Assembly (NCBI GenBank): GCA_949282205.1
Contig: CASDOS010000030.1
Location: forward strand, 1-63,114
Source of the DNA: an uncultured Alphaproteobacteria bacterium
GTDB lineage: Bacteria > Pseudomonadota > Alphaproteobacteria > RF32 > CAG-239
DNA length: 63,114 nt
Reading direction: 5' to 3'
Shown one piece after another: positions 24,669 through 34,441 of the stretch. How positions within the stretch are numbered: position 1 is the first letter of the stretch; every line of letters begins with the position of its first letter. The position numbers and the translations under genes were made by a program. Under the pieces are notes generated by a model. That model saw nothing but the letters and a program-made list of their open reading frames with translations, did not search any database and was not told where the DNA came from.

Positions 24669-24880
24669 AAAAAAAAAAGCAGGCGGGAAAATGGTTTGTT
24701 TTTTCCTGCCTGTTTTGAGCTTATAACAAAGCCTCCCTGCGCGCTTCTTATAATCTCACAATTCATAAAATTTTACGCTGTTACGCGCCTCTTTATACCC
24801 TGATGTTAACCTTTAGAGTCACTCCGGTATAATAACAATATTTTAGCTTGAGGATAGCTAAAACGCCATTTAATACGCTA
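24669..24880 (-). ncRNA. Candidate structured RNA (C) with terminator
   Basis: On the minus strand three helices are visible: TTTTAGC/GCTAAAA (24841-24847, 24857-24863), TTATACC/GGTATAA (24793-24799, 24826-24832) and GCGCG/CGCGC (24739-24743, 24784-24788). A long GCAGGC...GCCTG terminator (24679-24712) with a run of ten T ends it. No gene lies inside, and no known RNA family was recognised. It accounts for most of the 450-bp gap between 24569 and 25052; the remainder is AT-rich without visible features. Confidence 0.5.
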
Positions 24881-25052
24881 TAATTGTATGTAAATAATTC
24901 TTACTTTTTCGTTAATTACGACAGCACAAAATTTCTTGTAACTCAAGTAAAAAAAAGACTTATGAAAAACTATTTTTTATAGTTTTTTTAAATGGTTGAA
25001 TTTCAGAGAAATTGTTCTTTTAAGACCTGTTTAAAAAACGCTTGGAAAAATT

Positions 25053-25817
25053 TTATTCCCTTCTCGGATGCAAAACGTATGGCGCTTTTTCGCGCATACT
25101 GAAATAGCCGTTGGTTGTTATTATCAGATGATCTTCTAATTTTATTCCCACAACTTCCAATGCTTGGGCTAATTGTTTCGTCATATCTACATCCGCATTT
25201 GACGGCGTATTGTTTCCCGATGGATGATTATGAGCTATAATTATTGATACCGCATTATTTTTTAACGATTTTGCTACTATATCTCTCGGACTTATCATTA
25301 CCGCATCTATCGTACCGACTTGCTCTATATTTTTGGTAATAAAGCGACCGACCTTGTTTAGATATATTATCAGTAAGTTCTCTTGATTTGAATATCCAAT
25401 GCAACTACGACAATATTCCACTATCGCCTCTTTATTCGTCAGCATGGGGGCATCTCTGCTCTCGAGATTTTCCCAACATATTTTATTACAACACGCATGT
25501 ATTAAACTCAGCAATACCGCCGTATTATTGCTTACACCGCCATCTTCTATCACATCACTTGCCGGGGCTACCAAAATATTTACCAAATTTGTATATTTGC
25601 GAATCAGTTCTTTGGCTATCGGTTTGACATCACGTCTGGGAATCGAATAGGTTAATATTAGCTCCAGCAATTCATAATCCGGCATACTTTTCCCTAAATC
25701 CGCCAAAAAACGTGCTTTCAGGCGTTGGCGATGGCCAATATAATCCGGTTCTTTGGGCTTTTCTTCCTTTTTTTCTTGTTTTAGTCTTTTTTTCGTTGTC
25801 TTTTTTGTATCGTCCAT
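25053..25817 (-). CDS. radC: RadC family protein (JAB/MPN domain)
   Basis: A 254-aa RadC. A helix-hairpin-helix-like N-terminal part (YELLELILTYSIPRRDVKPIAKELI) is followed by the JAMM domain with HNHPSGNNTPSNADVD, the zinc-binding motif, and DHLIITTNGYFSMRE at the end. A Lys/Glu-rich 25-residue extension is at the N-terminus. The biochemical role of RadC is unsettled. AAGGA precedes the ATG; the map gene lies 15 nt upstream on the same strand, so the two may be co-transcribed. Confidence 0.92.
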   Translation of the reverse strand: MDDTKKTTKKRLKQEKKEEKPKEPDYIGHRQRLKARFLADLGKSMPDYELLELILTYSIPRRDVKPIAKELIRKYTNLVNILVAPASDVIEDGGVSNNTAVLLSLIHACCNKICWENLESRDAPMLTNKEAIVEYCRSCIGYSNQENLLIIYLNKVGRFITKNIEQVGTIDAVMISPRDIVAKSLKNNAVSIIIAHNHPSGNNTPSNADVDMTKQLAQALEVVGIKLEDHLIITTNGYFSMREKAPYVLHPRRE

Positions 25818-25832
25818 CGTTACGTCCTTTTA

Positions 25833-26654
25833 CTACTTTTTGTATGGTGGTTTATCCAGACCTTTTAGTGAATATGTAAATACCTCACATCCTTCTTTGG
25901 TTACTCCCAATGAATGTTCAAACTGTGCCGACAACGTTCTGTCTTTCGTTACTGCCGTCCAACCGTTTGATAGAATCGTTCCGTCAGGTTTACCTATATT
26001 TATCATTGGCTCTATGGTAAAGAACATTCCTTCTTTGATTACTGGGCCTGTTCCTTTGCGCCCAAAGTGTAATACATTCGGTTCATCATGGAAAACACGC
26101 CCCAAACCGTGACCGCAAAACATTTCAACAACCGAATATCCGTATTTGTGGGCATATTCTTCAATAACGGCTCCGATATCGCCAAAATGTGCGCCCGGTT
26201 TTACAACATCTATACCGCGCATCAAACATTCATACGTTACTTCACATAAGCGTGTTGCTTTTAATTTCGGTTTTCCTATGTAGTACATTCTTGAAGTATC
26301 ACCGAACCAACCATCTAATGTCACGGTTACATCTATATTTACTATATCGCCATCCGCTAATTTTCTGTCATCAGGAATACCATGGCAAATCACATGGTTA
26401 ATTGAGGTACAGATTGTTTTGGGATATCCATGATAGCCTAAACATGACGGAATCGCATTGTGGGAAACGATAAATTCACGACATAAATCATCCAAATGTT
26501 CCGTTGTTACACCAACATCTACAAAATCCGTAATGTAATCCAAGCATTCCGCAGCTAATTTTCCGGCACGACGCATTCCCTCAAAATCTTCCGGACTATA
26601 TAACTTAATCCCGTTCTCGTCCGTTTTGATTTTTCTTTCTTCCTGCTTTGACAA
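25833..26654 (-). CDS. map: Methionine aminopeptidase, type I
   Basis: A 273-aa Map, which removes initiator Met co-translationally. Metal ligands are visible: Asp in VNIDVTVTLDGWFGDTSRM, His in GHGLGRVFHDEP, Glu in FFTIEPMIN and the late Glu in SAQFEHSLGV. The start is TTG: AAGGAG lies 7 nt upstream of it, the N-terminal residues look genuine, and the next ATG (residue 27) would cut into the fold. A divergent tspO pseudogene lies upstream. Confidence 0.95.
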   Translation of the reverse strand: MSKQEERKIKTDENGIKLYSPEDFEGMRRAGKLAAECLDYITDFVDVGVTTEHLDDLCREFIVSHNAIPSCLGYHGYPKTICTSINHVICHGIPDDRKLADGDIVNIDVTVTLDGWFGDTSRMYYIGKPKLKATRLCEVTYECLMRGIDVVKPGAHFGDIGAVIEEYAHKYGYSVVEMFCGHGLGRVFHDEPNVLHFGRKGTGPVIKEGMFFTIEPMINIGKPDGTILSNGWTAVTKDRTLSAQFEHSLGVTKEGCEVFTYSLKGLDKPPYKK

Positions 26655-26800
26655 TTTTTTACTCCTTAACTTTTTGTTCTACTTTTGTTTATATATCCAC
26701 TTATTTAAAATTGCAATTTTTTTTTAATTTTATTTTTCCCTCTTTTTTTTTACGGATTATAGGCTTATATTTATTGTCGTTACGATTGGAGGTGGTTGTC

Positions 26801-27276
26801 ATGTGTTATAAATTGTCCAATATTCTTTATAGTTTTTTTCTTATTTTTATTACGGCGGCTGTTGCCAAATATTTTACAGTTCAGGGAATGAGCGCTTTTT
26901 ATGAAGTGCTGGATATTCCGGTTGTTACGCCCGAAAATCATTATTTTTCTTATATCTGGCGCGGATTATTTTTCTTTTGTTTATCAGTTTTTATTTAATC
27001 CTCGAATCGAATAATGACCAAGAACGGCTTTTAGATGCAAAACTTCTTTTTGTCTGCCAACTCTTTATGCAAATCTTATGGACTTTCAGCTTTTTCTATA
27101 TGGAACAGCTGTTTGCTTCCGTTATTGTTATTATCTTACTTGATGTCGTTGTCGCCCTTATGATGCATTCCTTCTTTTTTATCAGTAAATGGGCTTTTGC
27201 TCTTACTGTTCCCTATCTCGTATGGCTCCTATTCGCGACTTATTTAAATATCGCCATTCTTTTTCTGAATTTTTAG
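26801..27276 (+). pseudogene. tspO: tspO (tryptophan-rich sensory protein/MBR), frameshifted
   Basis: Two frames together make one TspO. Frame 1 (26801-26998, GGAGG 8 nt before the ATG) gives MCYKLSN...YIWRGLFFF, including the GMSAFYEVLDIPVVTPE loop. Frame 2, read from about 26974 to 27276, supplies LFISFYLILESNND, then VCQLFMQILWTFSFF and the TspO ending PYLVWLLFATYLNIAILFLN. They join in the T-rich stretch 26969-26978 with a one-base loss (or two-base gain). TspO is a five-helix outer-membrane or mitochondrial-type protein regulating tetrapyrrole and stress responses. It is either a recent pseudogene or a sequence error. Confidence 0.85.
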
Positions 27277-27378
27277 AAGAATCGTGCTTCCCTTTTAAAT
27301 TTAAACTGGACATCAGAAAAAATGTGCTGTATTTTTGTGCGGTTAAAAGTTTAATTTAATTTTTTTGGGAAGAAAAAA

Positions 27379-30006
27379 ATGACAACGAGTGTAAATCAAA
27401 TAAGAAAAACTTTCTTAGATTATTTTGAGAAGAATGGACATAAAATTGTTCCTGCTTCTTCTCTTGTTCCTGATAATGATCCGACTTTGATGTTTACAAA
27501 TTCGGGTATGGTACAATTTAAAAATATTCTAGCCGGTAATGAAACCAGAGATTACACTCGAGCCGCCACTTCCCAAAAAAGCGTTCGAGCCGGCGGAAAG
27601 CACAATGATCTGGATAGCGTCGGCTATGACGTTCGCCACCATACTTTTTTTGAAATGCTCGGCAATTTCTCTTTTGGGGATTATTTCAAAGAAGAAGCTA
27701 TTTACTACGCTTGGGAATTGCTCACTAAAGAATTTATGATTCCTAAGGAAAAATTGGCCGTTACCATTTTTCATACCGACGATGAGGCTTATAATATTTG
27801 GAAAAAAGTTTCCGGTCTTTCTGATGAGCGTATTATTAGAATCGCTACAAAAGATAATTTCTGGCAAATGGGGGATACCGGTCCTTGCGGGCCTTGCTCC
27901 GAAATCTTTTATGACCATGGGCCGGAAGTTTGGGGCGGATTACCGGGGACGCCTGAAGAAGACGGCGATCGCTTTATTGAAATTTGGAACTTGGTGTTTG
28001 ACCAATATGAAGATTTGCCCGACGGTTCGCGCATTAACTTAAAGAAACCCTCTATTGATACCGGTATGGGCTTGGAGAGAATTGCCGCTATTTTGCAAGG
28101 AGTTCACTCTAACTTTGATACGGATACTTTTCAACATATCATTAAAGCGATTGCCGATATTGCCAATACTGATCCTAAAGGTTCGTTGCAGGCTTCTCAC
28201 AATGTTGTTGCCGACCACTTGCGCGCGATGAGCTTTTTGATCGCTGACGGCGTTTTACCTTCTAATGAAGGGCGTGGTTATGTTTTACGCCGCATTATGC
28301 GTCGCGCAATGAGGCACGCTTATCTGCTCGGGGTTAAAGAGCCGATGATGTATAAACTTCTTCCGGTTTTACAAAAAGAAATGGGTGATGCTTACCCTGA
28401 ATTGTATCGTTTTGAAAAACTTATTACCGAAACAATTAAAGCGGAAGAAACTCGTTTCGGCAAAACGCTTGATAAAGGTATGCGCTTATTAGACGAAGAA
28501 ACCTCTCATCTTAAGAAAGGCGACACTCTCAACGGTGAAACGGCTTTCAAACTTTATGACACCTATGGTTTCCCGCTTGACTTAACTCAAGATGCTTTGA
28601 AAAACAAAGGTATCAATGTTGATGTTCAAGGCTTTGATGCGGCTATGGCTAAACAAAAAGAAGAAGCTCGCAAAAATTGGGCAGGCTCGGGCGATGCAGG
28701 TACTGAGAAAATTTGGTTCGAAGTTAAAGAAAATATCGGCGGAACCGAATTTTTGGGCTACACCACAACCAAGAGCGATGGTATTATCAAAGCCTTGGTG
28801 CAAGACGGTAAACAAGTTGATTCCGTTAAAAACGGGGAATTTTATCTGGTAGCCAACCAAACGCCTTTCTATGGGGAATGTGGCGGTCAAGTTGGTGATA
28901 TCGGCGTTATTTCTTCTAAAAACTTTAAGGCTGAAGTTTATGATACCAAACGCAAGCTTGATACCGTATTTGTTCACTGTTGCAAGATGATTGAAGGTGA
29001 AGCTAAATTGGATGATTTTGCATCTTTTGAAGTTAATGAACAAAATCGTAAACAGATTTGCGCCAACCACTCGGTTACTCACCTTGTTCATAAAGCATTA
29101 CGCACAATTTTGGGCGAGCACGTTGCGCAAAAAGGCTCTTTGGTGGCAGCGGATAGAATGCGTTTTGATATTTCTCATCCGAAACAAATTACCGCAGAAG
29201 AATTAAAACTTGCCGAAGACATGGTTAATGACGCTATTCGCAAAAACTACCATGTTAATACGGTTTTGATGAATCAAGATGAGGCTATCAAAACCGGTGC
29301 TATGGCGTTGTTCGGTGAAAAATACGGCGATGAAGTTCGCGTGGTGATGATGGAAAAAGACGGTGAAGTTTATTCTCGTGAACTTTGCGGCGGTACTCAT
29401 GTTTCTGATACCGGCGAAATCGGATATTTTAACATCCTTTCCGAATCCGCTGTTTCCGCAGGTGTTCGCCGTATTGAATGTGTTACCGGTAAAGGCGCTG
29501 AACAATATGTTGATGCGATGGAAGATAAAATCCATTCTGTATGCAATACGCTTAAAACAAATGTTAATGACTTAGAAGCTCGTATTTCTAATCTGCTTGA
29601 AGAAAGAAAGAAACTTGAGGCGGAAGTCTTTAATTTGAAAAAGACATTAGCTAGCGGTGGAGCTTCTAAAAACAGTGAAGTTGAAATGGTTAACGGCGTT
29701 AAATTTGTCGGTAAAGTTATCCCTGATGTTCATCCGAAAGAGTTAAAAGCTTTTATAGATGAAATGAGCCAGAATATCGGTTCCGGCGTTATGGTTTTGG
29801 CTACCGATAAAGACGGCAAAGCGTCCATTGTCGTTGGCGTTACCAAAGACCTCACCAACAAGTATTCTGCGGTTGATTTGGTTCGTATTGCTTCCGGTGT
29901 TGTCGGTGGACAAGGCGGTGGAGGCAGACCGGATATGGCGCAAGCCGGTGGTCCGGATGCAAGCAAATTAACTCTTGCTTTTGAAGAAGTTAAAAAGGCT
30001 ATTTAA
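27379..30006 (+). CDS. alaS: Alanyl-tRNA synthetase
   Basis: An 875-aa AlaRS, normal length. Class II catalytic core at about residues 1-240 ([33 protein letters not shown]). The editing domain shows [12 protein letters not shown] (HxxxH) and [15 protein letters not shown] (CxxxH), the Zn-binding editing site. The C-Ala domain ends [19 protein letters not shown] lies about 7 nt upstream of the ATG. It has its own terminator. Confidence 0.98.
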   Translation: MTTSVNQIRKTFLDYFEKNGHKIVPASSLVPDNDPTLMFTNSGMVQFKNILAGNETRDYTRAATSQKSVRAGGKHNDLDSVGYDVRHHTFFEMLGNFSFGDYFKEEAIYYAWELLTKEFMIPKEKLAVTIFHTDDEAYNIWKKVSGLSDERIIRIATKDNFWQMGDTGPCGPCSEIFYDHGPEVWGGLPGTPEEDGDRFIEIWNLVFDQYEDLPDGSRINLKKPSIDTGMGLERIAAILQGVHSNFDTDTFQHIIKAIADIANTDPKGSLQASHNVVADHLRAMSFLIADGVLPSNEGRGYVLRRIMRRAMRHAYLLGVKEPMMYKLLPVLQKEMGDAYPELYRFEKLITETIKAEETRFGKTLDKGMRLLDEETSHLKKGDTLNGETAFKLYDTYGFPLDLTQDALKNKGINVDVQGFDAAMAKQKEEARKNWAGSGDAGTEKIWFEVKENIGGTEFLGYTTTKSDGIIKALVQDGKQVDSVKNGEFYLVANQTPFYGECGGQVGDIGVISSKNFKAEVYDTKRKLDTVFVHCCKMIEGEAKLDDFASFEVNEQNRKQICANHSVTHLVHKALRTILGEHVAQKGSLVAADRMRFDISHPKQITAEELKLAEDMVNDAIRKNYHVNTVLMNQDEAIKTGAMALFGEKYGDEVRVVMMEKDGEVYSRELCGGTHVSDTGEIGYFNILSESAVSAGVRRIECVTGKGAEQYVDAMEDKIHSVCNTLKTNVNDLEARISNLLEERKKLEAEVFNLKKTLASGGASKNSEVEMVNGVKFVGKVIPDVHPKELKAFIDEMSQNIGSGVMVLATDKDGKASIVVGVTKDLTNKYSAVDLVRIASGVVGGQGGGGRPDMAQAGGPDASKLTLAFEEVKKAI

Positions 30007-30014
30007 GTTTTTTA

Positions 30015-30046
30015 AGAGAAGTGTCTTCGTGGCACTTCTCTTTTTA
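30015..30046 (+). terminator. alaS terminator
   Basis: AGAAGTG-N9-CACTTCT followed by CTTTTT. Confidence 0.85.
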
Positions 30047-30088
30047 TGTTTCTTTCAGTTATGTTTTGAAATATAAAGGAGCTGTTTT

Positions 30089-30292
30089 ATGAAAATCGGT
30101 ATCAGAAAACCATCTCTTAAAAAGATGATTGCCGCGCGTACGTCTGTTAAACGTATTGTTCGCCATAATCTGGGTGTCAAAGCACCACGTGGCTTTGGAT
30201 GGCTTACCAACCCGAAAAAGGCACTTTATAACCGCGTATACAATCGGACAACTATTGATGTATTTTCGTTATTAAAAAAATTGTTTAAGTGA
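30089..30292 (+). CDS. Small basic hypothetical protein, 67 aa
   Basis: A strongly basic protein: MKIGIRKPSLKKMIAARTS followed by GFGWLTNPKKALYNRVYNRTT. I associate this type with small proteins common in phages and mobile elements of low-GC bacteria; function unknown. AAGGAG lies 7 nt before the ATG, so it is surely translated. A terminator follows. Confidence 0.75.
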   Translation: MKIGIRKPSLKKMIAARTSVKRIVRHNLGVKAPRGFGWLTNPKKALYNRVYNRTTIDVFSLLKKLFK

Positions 30293-30320
30293 TTTGATTT
30301 GTTAGTTTAACTATAAATCA

Positions 30321-30349
30321 AGAGCGCCTAAACGGCGCTCTTTGTTTTT
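30321..30349 (+). terminator. Terminator after the small basic protein
   Basis: AGAGCGCC-N5-GGCGCTCT then TTGTTTTTA. Confidence 0.9.
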
Positions 30350-30947
30350 ACTTTATTCCAGTCAACACATGGGCGAGATTGACTTCTCCATTGGTATCAT
30401 TAATGGTATTTATCAGGCTTTGCTCATCCTTTCCGCTGAGCTCTGCTAATGTTTTTATGTACTCTCCACTTTTATTTTCCATCGCTTCACTCTTTAATGC
30501 TTGATAATTAAACAGACTGAAACGGCGAATTTCTCTGTCTTTTTTCTCATTTTCTGAATATCTACCATATTGACCATAGTAACCACGAGAGGCTGGTTCC
30601 ATTTCTATATAAATGCCATCTCGACTATATTGCCACATACCTCCTGTAGCCACATCAGTTAGCCATGATGGCCAAAAGGTCAAATTTAAAATTGAAATAT
30701 TACTTAACTCTGATTTTACTATTGTTTGTTGTTCTTGATATCCCGCTTTCTTTGCTATAACAACCACCGTTGATGATTGTCTATCCATCGGATATACGCA
30801 AGGTGTGCGACATGCCTTCATTCCATTAACATAGATTTCAACACCTTTTACATTGGAATCAAATTTAACATCTTGACTTGACCCATTAAATAATGTTCCG
30901 CAGGCTGTTAAACTTAAAACTAATATGATATTTAAAATTTTCTTCAT
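30348..30947 (-). CDS. PEGA-like lipoprotein
   Basis: A 199-aa lipoprotein: signal sequence MKKILNIILVLSLTAC with lipobox LTAC. Residues about 20-75 (FDSNVKGVEIYVNGMKACRTPCVY, then a Lys/Gly-rich strand) resemble a PEGA surface domain. DVATGGMW, a common continuation in such lipoproteins, precedes a charged helical tail. The start at 30974 is in frame but AAGGA 8 nt before the ATG at 30947 decides. It is preceded by a structured RNA ending in a terminator, which suggests regulated expression. Exact role unknown. Confidence 0.75.
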   Translation of the reverse strand: MKKILNIILVLSLTACGTLFNGSSQDVKFDSNVKGVEIYVNGMKACRTPCVYPMDRQSSTVVVIAKKAGYQEQQTIVKSELSNISILNLTFWPSWLTDVATGGMWQYSRDGIYIEMEPASRGYYGQYGRYSENEKKDREIRRFSLFNYQALKSEAMENKSGEYIKTLAELSGKDEQSLINTINDTNGEVNLAHVLTGIK

Positions 30948-30972
30948 TACTAACATCCTTGTTATTTCGTTC

Positions 30973-31008
30973 AAACAAAAACCCGCTTTAGAACATCTAA
31001 AGGCGGGC
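30973..31008 (-). terminator. Terminator upstream of the PEGA-like lipoprotein gene
   Basis: On the minus strand CCCGCCTTTAGA-TGT-TCTAAAGCGGG forms a stem with one bulge, followed by TTTTTGTTT. It lies about 26 nt before the lipoprotein start. Confidence 0.8.
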
Positions 31009-31198
31009 GGATGCTAGAAAACCGTATGTAACACAAAGACGGCTCGGCTTATTGGGGCAGAGCCTTATTCACCGACATCCACCCCAAAATTGAGGTATGA
31101 CATCGGCACAATTTTTAAAGTCGTGTGCTCACGACTGTGTTACATTTTCCAGGGTTTTCTAGGCCCTAAGTTTTATACTTTTCTAGAGAATAAAACTT
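31009..31198 (-). ncRNA. Candidate structured RNA or riboswitch-like leader (B)
   Basis: Two stacked closing helices are exact: CTAGAAAACC (31014-31023) with GGTTTTCTAG (31153-31162), and TGTAACACA (31027-31035) with TGTGTTACA (31136-31144). Inside are hairpins GTCGTG/CACGAC (31120-31135) and GGCTC/GAGCC (31041-31064) and a further GGGGT-type stem-loop. Upstream on the RNA is AAGTTTTAT/ATAAAACTT (31168-31198). With the terminator it has aptamer-plus-terminator architecture. No match to a known riboswitch or housekeeping RNA was recognised. The rest of the gap to 31316 shows nothing clear. Confidence 0.6.
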
Positions 31199-31316
31199 GT
31201 TGTTAAATTAACTCATTTTTGGAATAATGCAAGAATTTTGTTGCTTTTATTTGGAATTTTATCCATTCACCAGCCTATAAAAAAAGAGCTGTCTTTGCCC
31301 CTCTTTTGTTTTTTAT

Positions 31317-32483
31317 CTAATCTAACTCTTTTATCACTATATCATGCGCATTGGTGTCATAGACTATACCTAATTTTCCTTTGCGAAATTCTTCCGCTGT
31401 TTTGCCGAATACGTCATAACGCCAGCCTTTTAATATGTGATTTTTGGCTTTCGGATTTTTGATGTATTCCCGCAGATTTTTCTCGCTGGTTATTAATCTC
31501 GACACTACTCCAAATTCGTTGCTCTTTATTTTTAGCAATAATTTCAGAACTTCACATAATGAATGTTGACTTGGAGGAATTGTTACATCTCTTTCTCGGT
31601 CAAATCGTCCTAAGGCTTTATCAAATTTATCTCCCGTTAAAGAGGCTAATAGTTCAACCATTTCTTTGGCTAATTTACTCTTGGCCACATCCGGACGAAT
31701 CCCTCTTACCTGTTTCATCTCTTCCATATCTTTGGGAAAGGCGGTCGCAATATTTATCAGAGTTTCGTCCTTAATTATGGTCTGGCGCGAAACGTTCTTT
31801 TCTTTTGCCATCTTTTCACGCCATTCGGCTAATACTTTTAATGCATTTAAAAACGTCAGAGAATGTCCGTTATGCCGAATACGCAACCAAGCATCTGCCG
31901 CATTTTGCTCATAGTGCGAAGTATCGACTAAATCCAGCATATCTTCCTCTATCCAGCTTTCTCGATTATTTTCTTTCAGATAGGCGGCGATTTGTTTATA
32001 ACATTTTATCAAATGTGTCACGTCTCCGGCGGCATATTCCAATTGCTCGTCACTTAACGGACGCAACTGCCAATTTGTTAAACGGCAGGATTTGTCCAAT
32101 TCTATCCCGCAATATACTTTGACCAAATTTTCATAACTCACAGCCTCCCCTAAACCGCAGGCTTGCGCGGCTATTTGTGTATCAAAAACCGGCGTGGGGA
32201 CTTTTCCCGATAAATTGTACAGTATCTCAATATCCTGGCGGCCGGAGTGAAACACTTTTAAAATCTTTTTATTTTGTAAAATGGCAAAGAAACTCTCATA
32301 ATCCATTTCTTTTGCCAAAGGATCTATCAAATACGCCCCGTTCTCATATCCGACTTGGATTAAACAGGGTATCGGATAATACGTTTTTTCACGGATAAAC
32401 TCGCAGTCTATGGCGATGATTTTTTGCTTTTTTAATGTCTTGCAGGCGTTTTGCAGCTCTTTTGTGTTATCGATTAAATTCAT
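31317..32483 (-). CDS. rnd: Ribonuclease D
   Basis: A 388-aa DEDD-type 3'-5' exoribonuclease acting in tRNA 3'-end processing. The exonuclease core shows IAIDCEFIRE (DxE), a middle Asp in VFHSGRQDIEILY and YAAGDVTHL with the final Asp. An HRDC-like domain (about residues 210-290) follows, then a C-terminal domain. Its start faces aspS about 135 nt away; rnd next to aspS is a common alphaproteobacterial arrangement. Confidence 0.93.
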   Translation of the reverse strand: MNLIDNTKELQNACKTLKKQKIIAIDCEFIREKTYYPIPCLIQVGYENGAYLIDPLAKEMDYESFFAILQNKKILKVFHSGRQDIEILYNLSGKVPTPVFDTQIAAQACGLGEAVSYENLVKVYCGIELDKSCRLTNWQLRPLSDEQLEYAAGDVTHLIKCYKQIAAYLKENNRESWIEEDMLDLVDTSHYEQNAADAWLRIRHNGHSLTFLNALKVLAEWREKMAKEKNVSRQTIIKDETLINIATAFPKDMEEMKQVRGIRPDVAKSKLAKEMVELLASLTGDKFDKALGRFDRERDVTIPPSQHSLCEVLKLLLKIKSNEFGVVSRLITSEKNLREYIKNPKAKNHILKGWRYDVFGKTAEEFRKGKLGIVYDTNAHDIVIKELD

Positions 32484-32617
32484 TGGGCTGATTCCTTTTC
32501 TTTTTTTAGGATTTTATGAGGGATTGTTTAAGATTTTTTTAATTTTAGCTTGCATTTATGCTATTTTGGGATAAAAATGACGCCATTGACGTTGTAATAC
32601 TTATTCAGAGGAACATC

Positions 32618-34381
32618 ATGTTAGAATACAGAACGCATACCTGCGGTGAGCTTAGAGCTGCTGATGCAGGGAAAAAAGTAAAACTCTCCGGTTGGATACA
32701 TCGTAAACGTAATTTGGGTAATTTGTGCTTTGTCGATTTACGCGACCACTACGGTATTACCCAATGCGTGGTTGACAGTTCCAGCGATTTATTCAAGCAA
32801 CTTGAAGATATTCGCGTAGAAAGCGTTATTACTGTCGACGGCGATGTTGTTTTGCGTGAAAGCGTTAATAAAAATATGCCTACGGGTGATGTGGAAGTTA
32901 AAGTAACACAGGTTCATCTGCACTCTATGGCAGAGGTGCTTCCTATTCAGGTTTTCGGTGAAGATAATTCTCCGGAAGAAATGCGCTTGAAATATCGCTT
33001 CTTGGATTTGCGCAGAGAGAAAATTCACAATAATATCATTCTTCGTTGTAATGTTATCAAAAGAATGCGCGAATTGATGAACGAACAAGGTTTCTTGGAA
33101 TATCAAACACCGATTTTGACCGCGTCTTCTCCGGAAGGCGCAAGGGACTTTTTAGTTCCCTCGCGCTTAAATCCGGGACGCTTTTATGCTCTCCCGCAGT
33201 CTCCGCAACAATTCAAACAATTGCTTATGGTTTCCGGTTTTGATAAATATTTCCAAATTGCACCTTGTTTTCGTGATGAAGACCCGCGTGCCGACCGTAG
33301 TCCGGGGGAATTTTATCAACTCGATATGGAAATGTCTTTTGCTACCCAAGAAGATGTTTTTGCCGTTATGGAAAAAACGATGGGAACGATTTTTAACGAA
33401 TTTGGAAACGGTAAAAAAGTTGATCAAGCTCCTTTTATGAGAATCGCTTTCAAAGAGGCTATGCTTAAATATGGTTCCGATAAACCGGATTTGAGAAATC
33501 CTCTTGTTATTCAAGATGCCACTTCTTTCTTTAACAATTCCGGCTTTGGTGTATATGATACTAAAGCTGCAAATGGTGAAGAATTGCGTGCCATTGTTAT
33601 TCCTAATGCCGGTGAAAAGCCTCGTTCTTTCTTTGATAAATTAGATGGTTTTGCTAAGGAAGAAGGTTTTGGCGGTATGGCTTATGTCGCTTTATCTGCT
33701 AACGGCGCTAAAGGTATTGCCAAATTCTTTAACGAAGAAAAAATGGCTGAACTCAAAAATATGTTCGGTCTTAAAGATGGCGATGCTATCGTCTTTATGG
33801 GCGGCGACAAAAAACTCATCAATAAATTTGCAGGTAAAGTTCGTACAAAATTAGGTGAAGAACTTGACTTAATTGAAAAAGATGCTTTCAGAATTTGTTG
33901 GATTGTTGACTTCCCGTTTTATGAAGAAAATGAAGAAACCGGTGATGTTCAATTTTCTCACAATCCTTTCTCTATGCCGCAGGGTGGAATGGATGCTCTT
34001 TTGAATAAAAATCCATTTGATATTTTGGCTTACCAATACGATATGGTTTGCAATGGTGTAGAACTTGCATCCGGTGCCGTTCGTAACCATAAACCGGAAA
34101 TTATGTACAAAGCATTTGAATTAGCCGGTTACGACAATAGTGTCGTCGATAATAAATTCGGCGGTATGATTAACGCTTTTAAATATGGCGCGCCTCCGCA
34201 CGCCGGTTGTGCTCCGGGAATCGATCGTACGGTTATGTTGCTTCTTGATGAACCGATTATTCGTGATGTTATCCTGTTCCCGCTTAACGGTAAAGCGCAA
34301 GATTTGTTGATGCAGGCTCCGAATACGGTATCGGAGCAGCAGCTTAAAGATTTGCATATTGAAATCAAAGCTGACGCATAG
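32618..34381 (+). CDS. aspS: Aspartyl-tRNA synthetase
   Basis: A 587-aa bacterial-type AspRS. An OB-fold anticodon-binding domain (about residues 1-110), class II motif 2 [19 protein letters not shown], a GAD insertion (about 290-420) and motif 3 [14 protein letters not shown] are present. An upstream ATG at 32558 is in frame, but AGAGGA 6 nt before the ATG at 32618 fixes the start. Whether it also charges tRNA-Asn cannot be decided by eye. A terminator follows. Confidence 0.97.
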   Translation: MLEYRTHTCGELRAADAGKKVKLSGWIHRKRNLGNLCFVDLRDHYGITQCVVDSSSDLFKQLEDIRVESVITVDGDVVLRESVNKNMPTGDVEVKVTQVHLHSMAEVLPIQVFGEDNSPEEMRLKYRFLDLRREKIHNNIILRCNVIKRMRELMNEQGFLEYQTPILTASSPEGARDFLVPSRLNPGRFYALPQSPQQFKQLLMVSGFDKYFQIAPCFRDEDPRADRSPGEFYQLDMEMSFATQEDVFAVMEKTMGTIFNEFGNGKKVDQAPFMRIAFKEAMLKYGSDKPDLRNPLVIQDATSFFNNSGFGVYDTKAANGEELRAIVIPNAGEKPRSFFDKLDGFAKEEGFGGMAYVALSANGAKGIAKFFNEEKMAELKNMFGLKDGDAIVFMGGDKKLINKFAGKVRTKLGEELDLIEKDAFRICWIVDFPFYEENEETGDVQFSHNPFSMPQGGMDALLNKNPFDILAYQYDMVCNGVELASGAVRNHKPEIMYKAFELAGYDNSVVDNKFGGMINAFKYGAPPHAGCAPGIDRTVMLLLDEPIIRDVILFPLNGKAQDLLMQAPNTVSEQQLKDLHIEIKADA

Positions 34382-34392
34382 TTGAAATTAAA

Positions 34393-34426
34393 TGAGGCAG
34401 TCAGAAATTTGGCTGCCTTATCTTTT
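34393..34426 (+). terminator. aspS terminator
   Basis: AGGCAG-N12-CTGCCT then TATCTTTT. It lies inside the upstream extension of the next ORF, supporting the later start of that gene. Confidence 0.8.
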
Positions 34427-34441
34427 ATAACGGATTATTAT

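Noticed and set aside
26969..26978. Programmed -1 frameshifting to express tspO
   Set aside because: The T-rich run does not give a correct X-XXY-YYZ slippery heptamer in frame, and no stimulatory structure is seen; a mutation or sequencing error is simpler.
28582..29091. A 169-aa minus-strand ORF inside alaS
   Set aside because: Antisense shadow of the highly conserved alaS reading frame without a ribosome site.
5412..31198. Identification of the structured RNAs (5.4, 24.7 and 31.0 kb) as RNase P RNA, tmRNA, SRP RNA, T-box or B12 riboswitch
   Set aside because: None contains the invariant strings I know for those RNAs, for example GAGGAAAGTCC, GGTGGTACCGCG-type or the SRP GGAAGGAAGCAG loop.
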